A DNA stretch of 64,000 bases from Nocardioides massiliensis (GCF_030811215.1 NZ_JAUSQM010000001.1:124001-188000); one strand, 5' to 3'; positions 24,196 through 32,763 are shown, counted from the first letter of the stretch. The notes: generated by a model from the letters alone, not told the origin. Translations and numbers: made by a program.

Positions 24196-25809
24196 CCGGG
24201 GTGTGTCACTGAGCGTTGGTCCCGACTGCGTCGAGGATGGCCTCGGCAACGGGCGTGATCGGATCGATGGCGATGTGTTCGTGGCCAGCGATCTGCACGC
24301 TGATCTGCTGGATCGGGCGCAGAGTCTGGACGATCTTCTTGATGCTCAGCCCGGTGGTGTTCTGCAGGTGGCGGGCGATCGCGAGGGCTGCGAAGACGAT
24401 GGTGAGGTGCGCCTCGATCGCGTCGCGGGTGTGGTGGAACATCGGCCGCGCAGCCAGGTCGGTCTTCGACATCCTGAAGGACTGCTCGACGTGCCACAGG
24501 TCGTGGTAGCTCGCGATGACCTCGCCCGCTGGCATCAGACCGGCTTCGATGTTGGTGACGTAGCCCTTCAACCCGACCAGCTCACGCGCTCTGGCCAGTG
24601 AGGACTCGTCAACCTCGTTGGCGCCGTTGCGGGTCTTGACGAACCGCGGGGTCCGGGCGGTCTTCTCCCCGGCCACGACGGCACGGGCCTTGTTCTCCTG
24701 CAAGGTGAGCGTCTTGCCGTCCCGGGCGGCGCGCTTGGCCGAGTAGGCCCACACTGCGCGCCACGACTTCGTGTGCACGGCCGGATCCCAGACCGGCTCG
24801 GCTCGGCGCTTCGGATCGCTGGTCTTCACCGCGGTGCCGCGCTGGTCGCGTGGGGTGATGGTGTCGATGACCTGCCCGTCGGTGAACGCGGTGCCGTGCC
24901 AGCGGAAGTGGGACTCCAGGTCCTTGGGTGCCTTGGTCACCCGGGAGCCGACGATGAACCGGAGCCCGGCCTCGTCGAGGTCACGCAGGTTGGATGAGGA
25001 CAGCATCCCGGCGTCGGCGACCACGACCATGTCCGCGATGCCGTGGCGCTGCGCGAACTGCTTCACGATCGGGATGATCGTGAGTGTCTCGGCCTTGTTG
25101 CCCTCGAAGCAGCCGATCTCGAGGGGGAACCCGCGCCGGTCCACCAGCAGACCGACCACGATCTGGGGGTCGACGCGGCGCTCCTTGGAGTAGCCGACCT
25201 TGCGGAGCTCGTCTTCGCTCTCTGCCTCGAAGTAGAGGGTGGTGACGTCGTAGAGCACCAGGCTGACGTCCCCGCTGCTGCGGGCGTGGGTGAAGCAGGC
25301 AGTGGCGATCTGACCTCTGTAGTCGCGCTCTTGGGATCGTTGCAGCGCCCGGAACATCGTGCGCAGCGAGGCTGAGGGCACGCCGACCTCCTTCAGCACC
25401 CGCACCGAGTCGGCCTTCGAGGTCGGCTCGATGATTCGCGCCAGCACGAGCTGAGCGAAGGCCTCGTCAGCGATGGAGTCGAACCCCAGCAGGGCATACG
25501 CCTCGGTGAGGACCTGCCACAGCAGCGCGGAGCGCTTGCTGGTGATCAGGCCAGGCCGCTGTGGCACGCCCTCATCCTCAAGCCCGAGGCCGTCGAGGTC
25601 GAGAGCCTCCTGACCCTCGTGCAGCCGTCGCCGTGCCTGGGACATCAGCACCGCCAGCTCAGCCTCGGTGCGTGCGGTGCCCACATGCTCGACCACCACG
25701 TCGCGCCCGCCGCGGCGCTCAGCGAGCTGGACCTTCGTGCTGCCCGACCGGCCCGGAGCCTTCCGCACGAACACCACCAGCGGACCCTATCGACCCCCGG
25801 GGTGTGTCA
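24196..25809. mobile_element. IS1634-type insertion sequence (limits approximate)
   Basis: The element carries one transposase gene. A 13-bp sequence CCGGGGTGTGTCA occurs just outside both ends (24196-24208 and 25797-25809) in direct, not inverted, orientation. Clear terminal inverted repeats were not found, so these limits are provisional. Confidence 0.5.
24206..25777 (-). CDS. IS1634-family (IS4-like DDE) transposase
   Basis: A 523-residue transposase of the IS1634/IS1549 group. DDE candidates are Asp in VLYDVTTLYFE, Asp in MVVVADAGMLSS and Glu in YHDLWHVEQSFRMSKTDLAARPMFHHTRDAI; the Y-x-x-x-W-x-x-E-Q-x-F-R-x-x-K region is the IS4-type YREK-like signature. The N-terminal MVFVRKAPGRSGSTKVQLAERRGG is the usual start of actinobacterial members. 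The frame is intact, so the element may be active. It is inserted in the island between the transposase remnant and the right end, on the same strand as the hsd operon. Confidence 0.92.
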   Translation of the reverse strand: MVFVRKAPGRSGSTKVQLAERRGGRDVVVEHVGTARTEAELAVLMSQARRRLHEGQEALDLDGLGLEDEGVPQRPGLITSKRSALLWQVLTEAYALLGFDSIADEAFAQLVLARIIEPTSKADSVRVLKEVGVPSASLRTMFRALQRSQERDYRGQIATACFTHARSSGDVSLVLYDVTTLYFEAESEDELRKVGYSKERRVDPQIVVGLLVDRRGFPLEIGCFEGNKAETLTIIPIVKQFAQRHGIADMVVVADAGMLSSSNLRDLDEAGLRFIVGSRVTKAPKDLESHFRWHGTAFTDGQVIDTITPRDQRGTAVKTSDPKRRAEPVWDPAVHTKSWRAVWAYSAKRAARDGKTLTLQENKARAVVAGEKTARTPRFVKTRNGANEVDESSLARARELVGLKGYVTNIEAGLMPAGEVIASYHDLWHVEQSFRMSKTDLAARPMFHHTRDAIEAHLTIVFAALAIARHLQNTTGLSIKKIVQTLRPIQQISVQIAGHEHIAIDPITPVAEAILDAVGTNAQ

Positions 25810-25983
25810 ATCAGTGCCGCCACAACGCGCTCACCTGCGAAGACACCGACCAATCGGCCGATCCACGATCAAGTGGCACGAGTCAGGCGTGATGGCGAGG
25901 GCATCGAGTCACTCCTCCTGTACGACCAGGAGGTCACCGATTACCTCGAACGCACCGCGGACGCGGCATAGTCGGCGATAACG

Positions 25984-26026
25984 ACGAAGGGCCCTGACCA
26001 CCGGACTGGTGATCAGGGCCCTTCGT
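25984..26026. terminator. Terminator of ssrA
   Basis: ACGAAGGGCCCTGA (25984-25997) pairs perfectly over 14 bp with TCAGGGCCCTTCGT (26013-26026); the loop can form a small CACC/GGTG stem. It lies 20 bp beyond the ssrA 3' end. A near copy is at 14894-14929. Confidence 0.75.
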
Positions 26027-26027
26027 T

Positions 26028-26051
26028 GCAAGGGGGGTGCTGGCTGTGGTG
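26028..26051. repeat. Candidate right attachment repeat of the ssrA island
   Basis: GCAAGGGGGG plus TGCTGGCTGTGGTG matches 14931-14953 with one extra G. It overlaps the last five bases of ssrA. Confidence 0.65.
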
Positions 26052-26414
26052 GAGCTGCGGGGAATCGAACCCCGGTCCTGTGGCGCCTAGCCAGGGCTTC
26101 TCCGGGTGCAGTCAGTGGTGTCGTCTTCTCAGTCCCGGCGCTCGCACTGACACGTCGCCGACAGACTCAGCCGGGCTGAAGTCCCGACTAACACCCCCGG
26201 CGGGCGTTAGTCAGCAAGCCTCCTTAATGAGGCCGGTACCCGGAGCGGAGGCTCCCCCGGACCGACCCTTCGATCACCGCTCAGGCGGCGAGAGCGAAGT
26301 CACTGCGCTTGGAATCGGCAGTTATTGGTTTCCAGCGATCGTTAACGAGATAACGCTGGCTCCTCGACCCGCTTCCCCTGGGAAGTACGTCCCCAGTCGA
26401 AACCGATCAGCCCC
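26047..26414 (-). ncRNA. ssrA: tmRNA (transfer-messenger RNA)
   Basis: The 368-nt RNA begins GGGGCUG at 26414 and ends CAGCUCCACCA at 26047; these pair as a 7-bp acceptor stem with a G3-U70 wobble, the alanine identity signal. The 5' end continues AUCGGUUUCGACUGGGG, and the T-arm reads CCGGGGUUCGAUUCCCCG. CCA is encoded. With SmpB (30.8-31.3 kb) it rescues ribosomes stalled on broken mRNA and tags the product for proteolysis. The 3' end and terminator are the insertion point of the 11-kb island. Confidence 0.97.
26281..26319 (-). other. tmRNA proteolysis tag reading frame
   Basis: From the resume codon GCC at 26319 the frame reads ADSKRSDFALAA and stops at TGA (26281-26283). The ALAA end is the ClpXP/ClpAP degron. 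It is close to the M. tuberculosis tag ADSHQRDYALAA. Confidence 0.92.
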
Positions 26415-26495
26415 TCTTGAGTTGTGCTGGTGCCACTGTACCCACCCCAACCGACCTCACCTACCGGTTATTCCGCTCCGCCTACGCTCGGCGGC

Positions 26496-27284
26496 GTGAG
26501 CGAGGTCCTCGGCTGGCGCGTGGCGACGGCCAACATCGCGTCCGGACGCGACCGGCGCACGTTCCGCCCGGCGCTCGAGCACTGGCTGGCCGACGCAGCG
26601 GACCTCGACGTCGACCTGCTCGCGCTGCAGGAGGTCGACCACTTGCTCGAGCGCAGCGGTCGGGTCGACCAGACCGCCGCGATCGCCGAGGCGGTCCGCG
26701 GTGACGGCCCCGCGTGGGACGCGAGGTTCGCCCCAACGGTCCACGGCACCCCCGGACGCCGTACGACGATGCGCCCGGCCGACGGCACGACGCCGCACGA
26801 GCCCGGCTACGGCATCGCGCTGCTCAGCCGGCATCCGGTCGAGGACTGGCGTGAGCTGCGGATGGCACCGGCGCGGCTCACGGTCCCGGTGCCGGACGAG
26901 CAGCGCGTCGCGCTCGCGGGCGTCGTGCGTACGCCGCGAGGCCCGGCCACCGCCGTGACCACGCATCTGTCCTTCGTGCCGACCCGCGCACTGGCGCAGC
27001 TGCGCGGGCTGGTCGCATGGGCCGAGGACCTCCCCCGGCCGCTGGTCCTGCTCGGCGACCTCAACCTGCCCGCCCCCGTGGTGAACCGGGTCACCGGCTG
27101 GCAGTCAGCCGTGCGGGCAGCGACGTTCCCCGCGCCCCGACCGGCGCTGCAGCTCGACCACGTCCTCCTCGACGCGGATGACACCCGCCCGGACGGGCTG
27201 TCCGTCCGGGCCGGGGTCGCACGCGAGGTCGGGCGCAGCGATCATCGGGCGCTGCGCGCCGAGCTGGTCATCGACGGACGATGA
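26496..27284 (+). CDS. Endonuclease/exonuclease/phosphatase (EEP) family protein
   Basis: A 262-residue EEP-fold metal-dependent hydrolase. Visible motifs are VATANIASG (N-terminal Asn), DLLALQEVDH with the metal-binding Glu, GYGIALLSRHPV, THLSF, LLGDLNLP with the Asp/Asn pair and the final SDHRALRAEL with the catalytic His. Substrates in this superfamily range from DNA to phospholipids and inositol phosphates, and nothing here decides between them. No signal peptide is seen. The GTG at 26496 is chosen because TACGCT (26483-26488) lies 7 nt upstream, giving a leaderless message. The 3' end overlaps the convergent secreted-protein gene by 17 bp. Confidence 0.85.
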   Translation: MSEVLGWRVATANIASGRDRRTFRPALEHWLADAADLDVDLLALQEVDHLLERSGRVDQTAAIAEAVRGDGPAWDARFAPTVHGTPGRRTTMRPADGTTPHEPGYGIALLSRHPVEDWRELRMAPARLTVPVPDEQRVALAGVVRTPRGPATAVTTHLSFVPTRALAQLRGLVAWAEDLPRPLVLLGDLNLPAPVVNRVTGWQSAVRAATFPAPRPALQLDHVLLDADDTRPDGLSVRAGVAREVGRSDHRALRAELVIDGR

Positions 27285-27654
27285 CCCGCTTCGCGGCCTT
27301 GGGGCCGCCGACGCGCTTGATCTTCAGTACGAAGCGGTCCTTGCCCTTGGTGTTGGACCGCTTGCGGTCGATGTCGAACTCGCCGTCGCTGTCCGCACGG
27401 TGCACGCGGTTGTGGAACCGCTTGCCGTCGTGGAGCAGCACCACCCGCCAGCGGCTGCCCGGCTTCGCGTCGTCGACGTCGACGTCGATCTCGAAGCGGC
27501 CGTCGTCCTTCTCGACGTCGAACTCCACGTCGGCGCCCGCGTAGCGGAACTCGCGGTCGGCGGCACTCGCCGGCGTCGCGGTGAGCAGCGTCAGCGGCGT
27601 CGCGACGAGGGCGGCGGTGGCGATCGCGGCAGTGGTCTTGCGGAGGTTCCTCAT
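27268..27654 (-). CDS. Small secreted protein, unknown function
   Basis: A 128-residue protein with a clear Sec signal peptide (MRNLRKTTAAIATAALVATPLTLL, cleavage near ATPASA-AD about residue 32). The mature part is highly charged, with short alternating Asp/Arg/Lys/Val strands (VEFDVEKDDGRFEIDVDVDD, then a basic C-terminus RKRSNTKGKDRFVLKIKRVGGPKAAKRVIVRR). This looks like a small beta-sandwich with an acidic first half and basic second half. I do not recognise a family. It is monocistronic, with an AGGGAGCC near the ATG. Confidence 0.72.
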   Translation of the reverse strand: MRNLRKTTAAIATAALVATPLTLLTATPASAADREFRYAGADVEFDVEKDDGRFEIDVDVDDAKPGSRWRVVLLHDGKRFHNRVHRADSDGEFDIDRKRSNTKGKDRFVLKIKRVGGPKAAKRVIVRR

Positions 27655-28064
27655 GGTTCTCGGCTCCCTGTGTGTCGAAGTGTGTCGCGGTTCTGCGTTG
27701 CGTCCGGGTCGCTGCCCGGGCTGTCCGTGTGACCCCTACTGTGCGGTGCCCACGTGAGGTGCCGGTGAGTCGTTCATGAGCCTGTTCTCATGGATCGCTG
27801 GGACCCGAGGTCCCCGCGCCGCAACCGCTTGCTACGGTGCTGGCGGTTCGTGGTCGACCCCGACCGCGACGTGCCTGGGGTTCGTGTCCGCGTGGCAACG
27901 GTGCCGGCGGACGCACTCGTCCTGGCCGCTCCGCGCGCTGACGCTGCAGCCGAGCGGGCCGGCGTGAACCCCCTTCGAGAGAGCTCTCCCGACCCCGGGA
28001 GCGAGCTGGCGCGCGCTCGTGACACGAGCGACGACATGTCTCTATGTCCCTCAGGAGGTGGGCT
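27655..28064. other. Divergent intergenic region before the symporter
   Basis: 410 bp without a believable gene. It must hold promoters for the secreted protein (leftward) and the symporter (rightward). The only clear structure is the palindrome at 28014-28030. Confidence 0.5.
28014..28030. promoter_or_regulatory. Perfect 8-1-8 palindrome upstream of the symporter
   Basis: CGCTCGTG-A-CACGAGCG is a perfect inverted repeat ending 34 bp before the GTG start of the symporter. This is a likely operator, but its regulator is unknown and no regulator gene adjoins. Confidence 0.45.
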
Positions 28065-29759
28065 GTGAACGGGCTCGAGTCAGCTCAGTTCAGCATCCCG
28101 GCGGTCTTGGCACTGATCGCCTTGTTCTACGGCGGCACGCTCGTCATCTCCGGCGCGATCCGGAAGAAGAAGGAGAACGCCGACGACTACATGACCGCCG
28201 GCAACAACGTCGGCTTCGGTATCGCAGCGGCCAGCATGACCGCGACCTGGATCTGGGCGTCCTCGATGTACGCCTCCGCGACCTCGGGCTACACCTACGG
28301 CATCTCCGGCCCCATCCACTATGGGCTGTGGGGTGCGCTGATGATCCTGTTCATCTACCCCTTCGGCCGCCGGATCCGCGCCGTCGCCCCACGGGCGCAC
28401 ACGCTCGCCGAGGTGATGTACGCCCGTCACGGTCGCTCCAGCCAGCTGCTGCTCGCCGGCTCCAACGTCGTCGGCAGCCTGATCAGCCTCATGTCGAACT
28501 TCATCGCCGGCGGCGTACTCATCTCGTTGTTGTCGCCGTTCAACTTCACCCAGGGCGTCCTCATGGTCGCCGTCGGCGTCCTCGCCTACACCGTCTGGTC
28601 GGGCTTCCGCGCCTCCGTCCTCACCGACTTCGTCCAGGTCGTCGCGATGCTGGGTGCCGTCGCGATCCTGGTGCCGTTCATCTTCTTCGCCGCCGGCTTC
28701 CCCGCGGCCTTCGAGGCCGGCGCGGCCAACCTCACCGCCCAGCAGGGCAGCTTCTTCTCCAGCGACGCCTTCATGAACCAGGGCGCGCCCTACATCGCCG
28801 CGGTCCTGGCCTACGCGATCGGCAACCAGACCATCGCCCAGCGGCTCTTCGCGGTGCGCGAGGACCTCATCAAGCCCACCTTCATCACCGCCACCATCGG
28901 GTACGGCTCGATGGTGATCGGCGTCGGCATGCTCGGCGTGCTCGCCCTCTACCTCGACATGGATCCGGCCGAGGGCGACGTCAACAACATCATTCCGCAG
29001 ATGGCAGCGGAGTACCTGCCCGCAGTGCTGCTCGCGGTGTTCTTCGCCATGATCATCGGCGCACTCTCCTCGACCGCCGACTCCGATCTCGCCGCGATGT
29101 CGTCGATCGTCATGGCCGACGTCTACGGCCAGGGTGTCGCCGGCGGCAAGGACAAGGCCGACCCACGGCGCATGTTGCTCATCGGCCGACTCACGATGGT
29201 CGCCGCGACCGCGCTCGCCGTGCTCTTCGCCGGCCTGCGGCTCAACATCCTCGACCTGCTGGTGTTCGTCGGTGCACTCTGGGGCGCGCTGGTCTTCCCG
29301 GTCATCGCCAGCTTCTACTGGAACAAGGTCACCAACCGGGCATTCACCACCTCGGTGCTCGCTGCGCTCGCCTGCTTCCTGCCGGTGCGCTTCGACCTGC
29401 TGCCGGACTTCATGGTGATCGGCCTCGCCGTCGACGTGCTGGCCATCCTGGGCGTCGGCATCGTGCTCGGTCTCATGACCTTCGGCTTCGTCGGGCTCCG
29501 CCCTGCACTTGTCGTGGGCGCCATCGCGATCGTCGCGGCGGCACCGTTCGCCCTCGGCGCCCTGCACGACTACGCGACGCTGAGTGGCTCGCTCGTCGCG
29601 TACGCCGTGAGCACGATCGTGTGCTGGGCGATGTCGGCGCGCTCCTCGCAGGACTTCGACTTCGCCGAGATCAACCGCACGGTCGGCGACTTCGACGTCG
29701 AGACCGAGTCCCTCACCGAAACAGTCCGCGACACCCCGACCAGCGGGAGGAAAGCATGA
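28065..29759 (+). CDS. Sodium:solute symporter (SSS family), possibly urea/DUR3-like
   Basis: A 564-residue integral membrane protein with about 13-15 hydrophobic segments of the LeuT-fold SSS family. Helix 1 and following, FYGGTLVISGAIRKKKENADDYMTAGNNVGFGIAAASMTATWIWASSM, and SGFRASVLTDFVQVVAMLGAV are SSS signatures; IIGALSSTADSDLAAMSSIVMADVYG contains the Na2-site Ser/Thr/Asp. The pattern is nearest to urea/DUR3-like members, but the substrate is inferred. The GTG at 28065 is preferred because CAGGAGGTGGGCT precedes it; the ATG at 28044 lies before that ribosome site. The stop overlaps a 43-residue membrane partner (ATGA). Confidence 0.88.
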   Translation: MNGLESAQFSIPAVLALIALFYGGTLVISGAIRKKKENADDYMTAGNNVGFGIAAASMTATWIWASSMYASATSGYTYGISGPIHYGLWGALMILFIYPFGRRIRAVAPRAHTLAEVMYARHGRSSQLLLAGSNVVGSLISLMSNFIAGGVLISLLSPFNFTQGVLMVAVGVLAYTVWSGFRASVLTDFVQVVAMLGAVAILVPFIFFAAGFPAAFEAGAANLTAQQGSFFSSDAFMNQGAPYIAAVLAYAIGNQTIAQRLFAVREDLIKPTFITATIGYGSMVIGVGMLGVLALYLDMDPAEGDVNNIIPQMAAEYLPAVLLAVFFAMIIGALSSTADSDLAAMSSIVMADVYGQGVAGGKDKADPRRMLLIGRLTMVAATALAVLFAGLRLNILDLLVFVGALWGALVFPVIASFYWNKVTNRAFTTSVLAALACFLPVRFDLLPDFMVIGLAVDVLAILGVGIVLGLMTFGFVGLRPALVVGAIAIVAAAPFALGALHDYATLSGSLVAYAVSTIVCWAMSARSSQDFDFAEINRTVGDFDVETESLTETVRDTPTSGRKA

Positions 29760-29887
29760 GCACCACAGCACTCACCTTCTATGTCCTCATGTGGCCGGCG
29801 ATCGTGGCGGTCGTCCTGTTCGTCATCGGCCGGGGGTTCATCACCGAGTGGAGGACTGCTCGCCGCGAGGGTCGCGACCTGGTGTGA
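29756..29887 (+). CDS. 43-residue single-pass symporter partner protein
   Basis: MSTTALTFYVLMWPAIVAVV, then [23 protein letters not shown]: one transmembrane helix (about 7-27) followed by a basic cytoplasmic tail. The ATG overlaps the symporter stop (ATGA), with GGGAGGAAAGC just upstream. Small accessory subunits of this kind accompany SSS transporters in actinobacteria. The role, assembly or regulation, is unproven. The last 47 bp overlap the convergent amidohydrolase gene. Confidence 0.72.
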   Translation: MSTTALTFYVLMWPAIVAVVLFVIGRGFITEWRTARREGRDLV

Positions 29888-30803
29888 CCGGCGCGCCGAA
29901 CAGCTCCACGGCGTTGTCCCACACCACCTTGCGCAGCCAGTCGTCACCGAGGTCGAGCCGGTCCAGCACGGCGAGCTGGTGCTCGTAGGGATAGGGGATG
30001 TTGGGGAAGTCCGACCCCAGCAGGATCCGGTCACCCGCCTCCGCGAGCCGCGGCATCAGCGCAGCCGGGAAGCCGCCGCCCATCTCCTCGAAGAAGTCGG
30101 TGAACGCCATCGTCGTGTCGAGGTGCACGCGCTCGCCGACGTCGAGCAGGTCGAGGAAGCTGGCGTACTCCGGCGCCCCGAGGTGGGCGACGATCACGCA
30201 CAACCCCGGGTGCCGCTCGAGCACCACGCGTAGCGGTCCCGGGCCGGTGTGCTCGTTGGGCACCGGCCCGGAGCCGGCGTGGACCACGATCGGCGTACCG
30301 GCCTCGGCGAGCTGGGCCCAGACGGCGTCGAGCAACGGGTCGCGCAGGTCGAAGTTGCCGACCTGGACGTGGACCTTGAACAGCTCGACGCCGGCCCCGA
30401 TCCGCTCGGCGACATAGGTCGCGGCCTCCGGCTCGGGGAAGAACGTGGCGCACCGCAGGGCGTCGGGGTAGGTGTCGGCGAACTCGTGCGCCCAGCCGTT
30501 GAGGAACTCCGCGATGCCAGGACGGTGGGCATAGGGCAACGCTGAGAACTTGCGTACGCCGAGGGCGCGCAGCGTCTCCACACGCTCAGCGTCACTGCCG
30601 CGGTAGACGATCGGCCAGGGCCGCCCGATCAGGGGTCCGGCAGAGTCGAACTGCTCCCAGACCTTCGCCATCACGCGCGGGGGAAGGAAGTGGGTGTGGA
30701 CGTCGAACAGGCCCGGGACCCCGAGCCGGGCGATCAGCTCGTGGGTCTCGACAAGCTCGACCGACGAAGAGAACTCGACCGACGAAGAGGGCTCGGCGCT
30801 CAA
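29841..30803 (-). CDS. Amidohydrolase (COG2159-like TIM-barrel metal hydrolase/decarboxylase)
   Basis: A 320-residue amidohydrolase_2 protein. Metal ligands are visible in order: [10 protein letters not shown] (HxH), [10 protein letters not shown] (His), [11 protein letters not shown] (His) and [17 protein letters not shown] (Asp). Members include aminocarboxymuconate-semialdehyde decarboxylase-like and resorcylate decarboxylase-like enzymes; the substrate is not clear. The N-terminus carries a Ser/Glu-rich leader with a repeated SSSVE. The start overlaps the smpB stop by 4 nt (ATGA), which makes it the last gene of the prfB-ftsEX-smpB operon; no functional link to that operon is evident. Confidence 0.85.
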   Translation of the reverse strand: MSAEPSSSVEFSSSVELVETHELIARLGVPGLFDVHTHFLPPRVMAKVWEQFDSAGPLIGRPWPIVYRGSDAERVETLRALGVRKFSALPYAHRPGIAEFLNGWAHEFADTYPDALRCATFFPEPEAATYVAERIGAGVELFKVHVQVGNFDLRDPLLDAVWAQLAEAGTPIVVHAGSGPVPNEHTGPGPLRVVLERHPGLCVIVAHLGAPEYASFLDLLDVGERVHLDTTMAFTDFFEEMGGGFPAALMPRLAEAGDRILLGSDFPNIPYPYEHQLAVLDRLDLGDDWLRKVVWDNAVELFGAPVTPGRDPRGEQSSTR

Positions 30804-31279
30804 TCCGGGATCCCTTTCAGCCGGCGGCCGATCGCCTCCTGCTTCTCCCGCTCGGCGGTGCGCTCGGCGAGGGCGTGGCGCTTGTCCCAGCTCTTCTTGC
30901 CGCGCGCCAGGCCGATCTCGACCTTCGCGCGCCCGTCCTTGAAATACAGCGCCAACGGGACGACGGTCAGCCCCTTCTGGTGCACCCGGTCGGCGATCTT
31001 GTCGATCTCCTCGCGGTGCAGCAGCAGCTTGCGGCGCCGCCGGGCGGTGTGGTTGGTCCAGGTGCCCTGGGTGTACTCGGGGATGTGGACGCCGTGCAGC
31101 CAGATCTCCCCGTTGTCGACGTCGGCGAAGCCGTCGACGAGCGAGGCCCGGCCCTGGCGCAGCGACTTGACCTCCGTGCCGGTGAGCACCATGCCGGCCT
31201 CGAAGGTGTCGTCGATGTGGTAGTCGTGCCGCGCCTTCTTGTTCTGGGCGATCAGCTTGCGACCCGTCTCCTTGGCCAT
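30800..31279 (-). CDS. smpB: SsrA-binding protein SmpB
   Basis: SmpB binds the tRNA-like part of tmRNA and is needed for trans-translation. The 159 residues show the OB-fold blocks [44 protein letters not shown] and [11 protein letters not shown], with the basic C-terminal tail [32 protein letters not shown] that enters the mRNA channel. The length is normal. It lies 4.4 kb from ssrA and downstream of ftsX and the M23 peptidase, the usual actinobacterial order. Confidence 0.97.
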   Translation of the reverse strand: MAKETGRKLIAQNKKARHDYHIDDTFEAGMVLTGTEVKSLRQGRASLVDGFADVDNGEIWLHGVHIPEYTQGTWTNHTARRRRKLLLHREEIDKIADRVHQKGLTVVPLALYFKDGRAKVEIGLARGKKSWDKRHALAERTAEREKQEAIGRRLKGIPD

Positions 31280-31308
31280 GGGCTCAGTCTCTCAGGACTG
31301 GCAACCGG

Positions 31309-32667
31309 TTAGAGCCAACCCATCGGGTTCACGGCCGAACCGTTCGACATCACGGTGAAGTGCAGGTGGCAGCCGGTCGACCAGCCGGTCGTGCCGACGT
31401 ACCCGATCACCTGTCCGCGCTGGACCCGCTGGCCGACGCCGACGGTGTAGCGGATGGCGTGGTTGTAGATCGTCGCCAGACCGACCCCGCGCTGGTAGCC
31501 GTGGTCGATGATGAGCCGGTTGCCCCACGCGCTCTGGAAGTAGCGCGAGACGACCGTGCCCGACGCGCCGGCATACAGCGGCTGGCCGCAGCCGGCGCCG
31601 AAGTCGACGCCGTCGTGCAGCGAGCGGTAGCCATAGATCGGGTGCGTGCGGTAGCCGAAGCCGGAGGTCACGTAGCCGTTGACCGGCGAGCTCAGGAAGC
31701 CGCCGGAGGACTGGCTCCCGCCACCGCCCCCACCGCTCGAGCCGCTGCTGGAGCCACCGCTGCTGCTCCCGCCGCTCGACTTCTTGGCTGCAGCGGCCTT
31801 GCGCCGCCGCTCCCGCTCCGCGCGTGCCTTGGCCGCCGCGGCACGCTTGCGCAGGATCGTCTCGATGCGGCGGTTGTCGGCCTCCATCTGGCGCAGCTGA
31901 CGCAGGTCGGCGCGCTTGGCCGACTCGGCGGTCGTGTAGGCCGACTCACGCTTGGACACGAGGCCGGAGACCTCCGCCTCGGCTGCTGCCGCCTGCTGCT
32001 CGAGCTCGGTCTTGACCTCGAGGTTCTCGGCCGCCTGCTGGCGCTGGACTGCCACGGCGTCCTTGAGCGCCGCGACCTCCTTCTCGGCCTCGGCGAGCTG
32101 GTCGCGCACCGCCTCGAGCCGCTCCAGCGCGGTCGTCTCACGGTCCATCAGGTTGCCGACCGCATTGAGCTGGGTCGACAGGTCGTTGGGGTCCTCGGAG
32201 CGCAGGATCATCGCCAGCCCCATCAGGGCCGGGTCCCCGCTCTGGTACGACGACGTGGCGAACCGGCTGAGCTGGACGTCCTGCGCGGCGACCTTGCGCT
32301 TGCCGATGCGCAGCTTCTTGCGCGCCGCCTTGAGGTCGGCGATCGCCTGCTCGAGCTTGGCCTGCATCCGGTCGTCGAGGATCTGGGCCGCGGTCAGCTC
32401 ACCGCGCTTGGTCGCGAGCCGGTCCTGGGCGGACTCGAGCCGCGACTCGGCCCGCGCCAGGGCCCGGCTGGCGCGACGGGCGGCCGCCGAGGAGTGCTGG
32501 ACGTCCTGGGACTTGCGCTTGATGTCGCGCTGGAGCTGGCTCTGCTTGTCCTTGAGGTCGTCGGCCGCCGCGAGGGGGATGACGACGCCACCGATCGCCA
32601 CACTGACGGCCGCAATCACGGCGATCAGGCGGCGACGGTGAGCACGGGGAAGTGCGCTGACCACCAC
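31309..32667 (-). CDS. Secreted M23 peptidoglycan hydrolase with coiled coil (EnvC/RipC-like)
   Basis: A 452-residue exported protein. An N-terminal hydrophobic signal (about 12-36) is followed by a long coiled coil (about 38-280) with many Gln/Lys/Arg/Ala heptads, a Ser/Gly linker (about 305-330) and a C-terminal LytM/M23 domain. Zinc ligands are in LHDGVDFGAG (His, Asp) and GCHLHFTVM (HxH). Its position directly after ftsX suggests it is the hydrolase activated at the septum through FtsEX, as EnvC, PcsB or RipC are in other bacteria; this is inferred from context. All ligands are present, so it should be catalytic itself and not a degenerate activator. Confidence 0.88.
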   Translation of the reverse strand: MVVSALPRAHRRRLIAVIAAVSVAIGGVVIPLAAADDLKDKQSQLQRDIKRKSQDVQHSSAAARRASRALARAESRLESAQDRLATKRGELTAAQILDDRMQAKLEQAIADLKAARKKLRIGKRKVAAQDVQLSRFATSSYQSGDPALMGLAMILRSEDPNDLSTQLNAVGNLMDRETTALERLEAVRDQLAEAEKEVAALKDAVAVQRQQAAENLEVKTELEQQAAAAEAEVSGLVSKRESAYTTAESAKRADLRQLRQMEADNRRIETILRKRAAAAKARAERERRRKAAAAKKSSGGSSSGGSSSGSSGGGGGGSQSSGGFLSSPVNGYVTSGFGYRTHPIYGYRSLHDGVDFGAGCGQPLYAGASGTVVSRYFQSAWGNRLIIDHGYQRGVGLATIYNHAIRYTVGVGQRVQRGQVIGYVGTTGWSTGCHLHFTVMSNGSAVNPMGWL

Positions 32668-32763
32668 TTAGCCTTCGTTCGGGGGAAGTCGAACGGACTG
32701 ACGGTAGCCCGCCGGGGGCACCGGCTGAGGGATTGTGGCCGCTCCGCGTGTCCCGACCGTGGA

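Larger units (their letters stand above)
14931..26051. mobile_element. About 11-kb genomic island inserted at the ssrA 3' end
   Basis: The ends are duplicated copies of the ssrA terminator plus the last bases of ssrA, as expected after site-specific insertion at a tmRNA gene. The cargo is a type I restriction operon with two extra genes, transposase remnants and an IS1634-type transposase. No tyrosine or serine recombinase is visible, so the island is either no longer self-mobile or was moved in trans. The right 200 bp (25810-25983) hold only a possible gene tail (VRRDGEGIESLLLYDQEVTDYLERTADAA, stop at 25969-25971). Confidence 0.65.

Noticed and set aside
24196-25809. Terminal inverted repeats of the IS1634-type element
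   Set aside because: The only clear flanking repeat is in direct orientation. I could not find inverted ends by eye.
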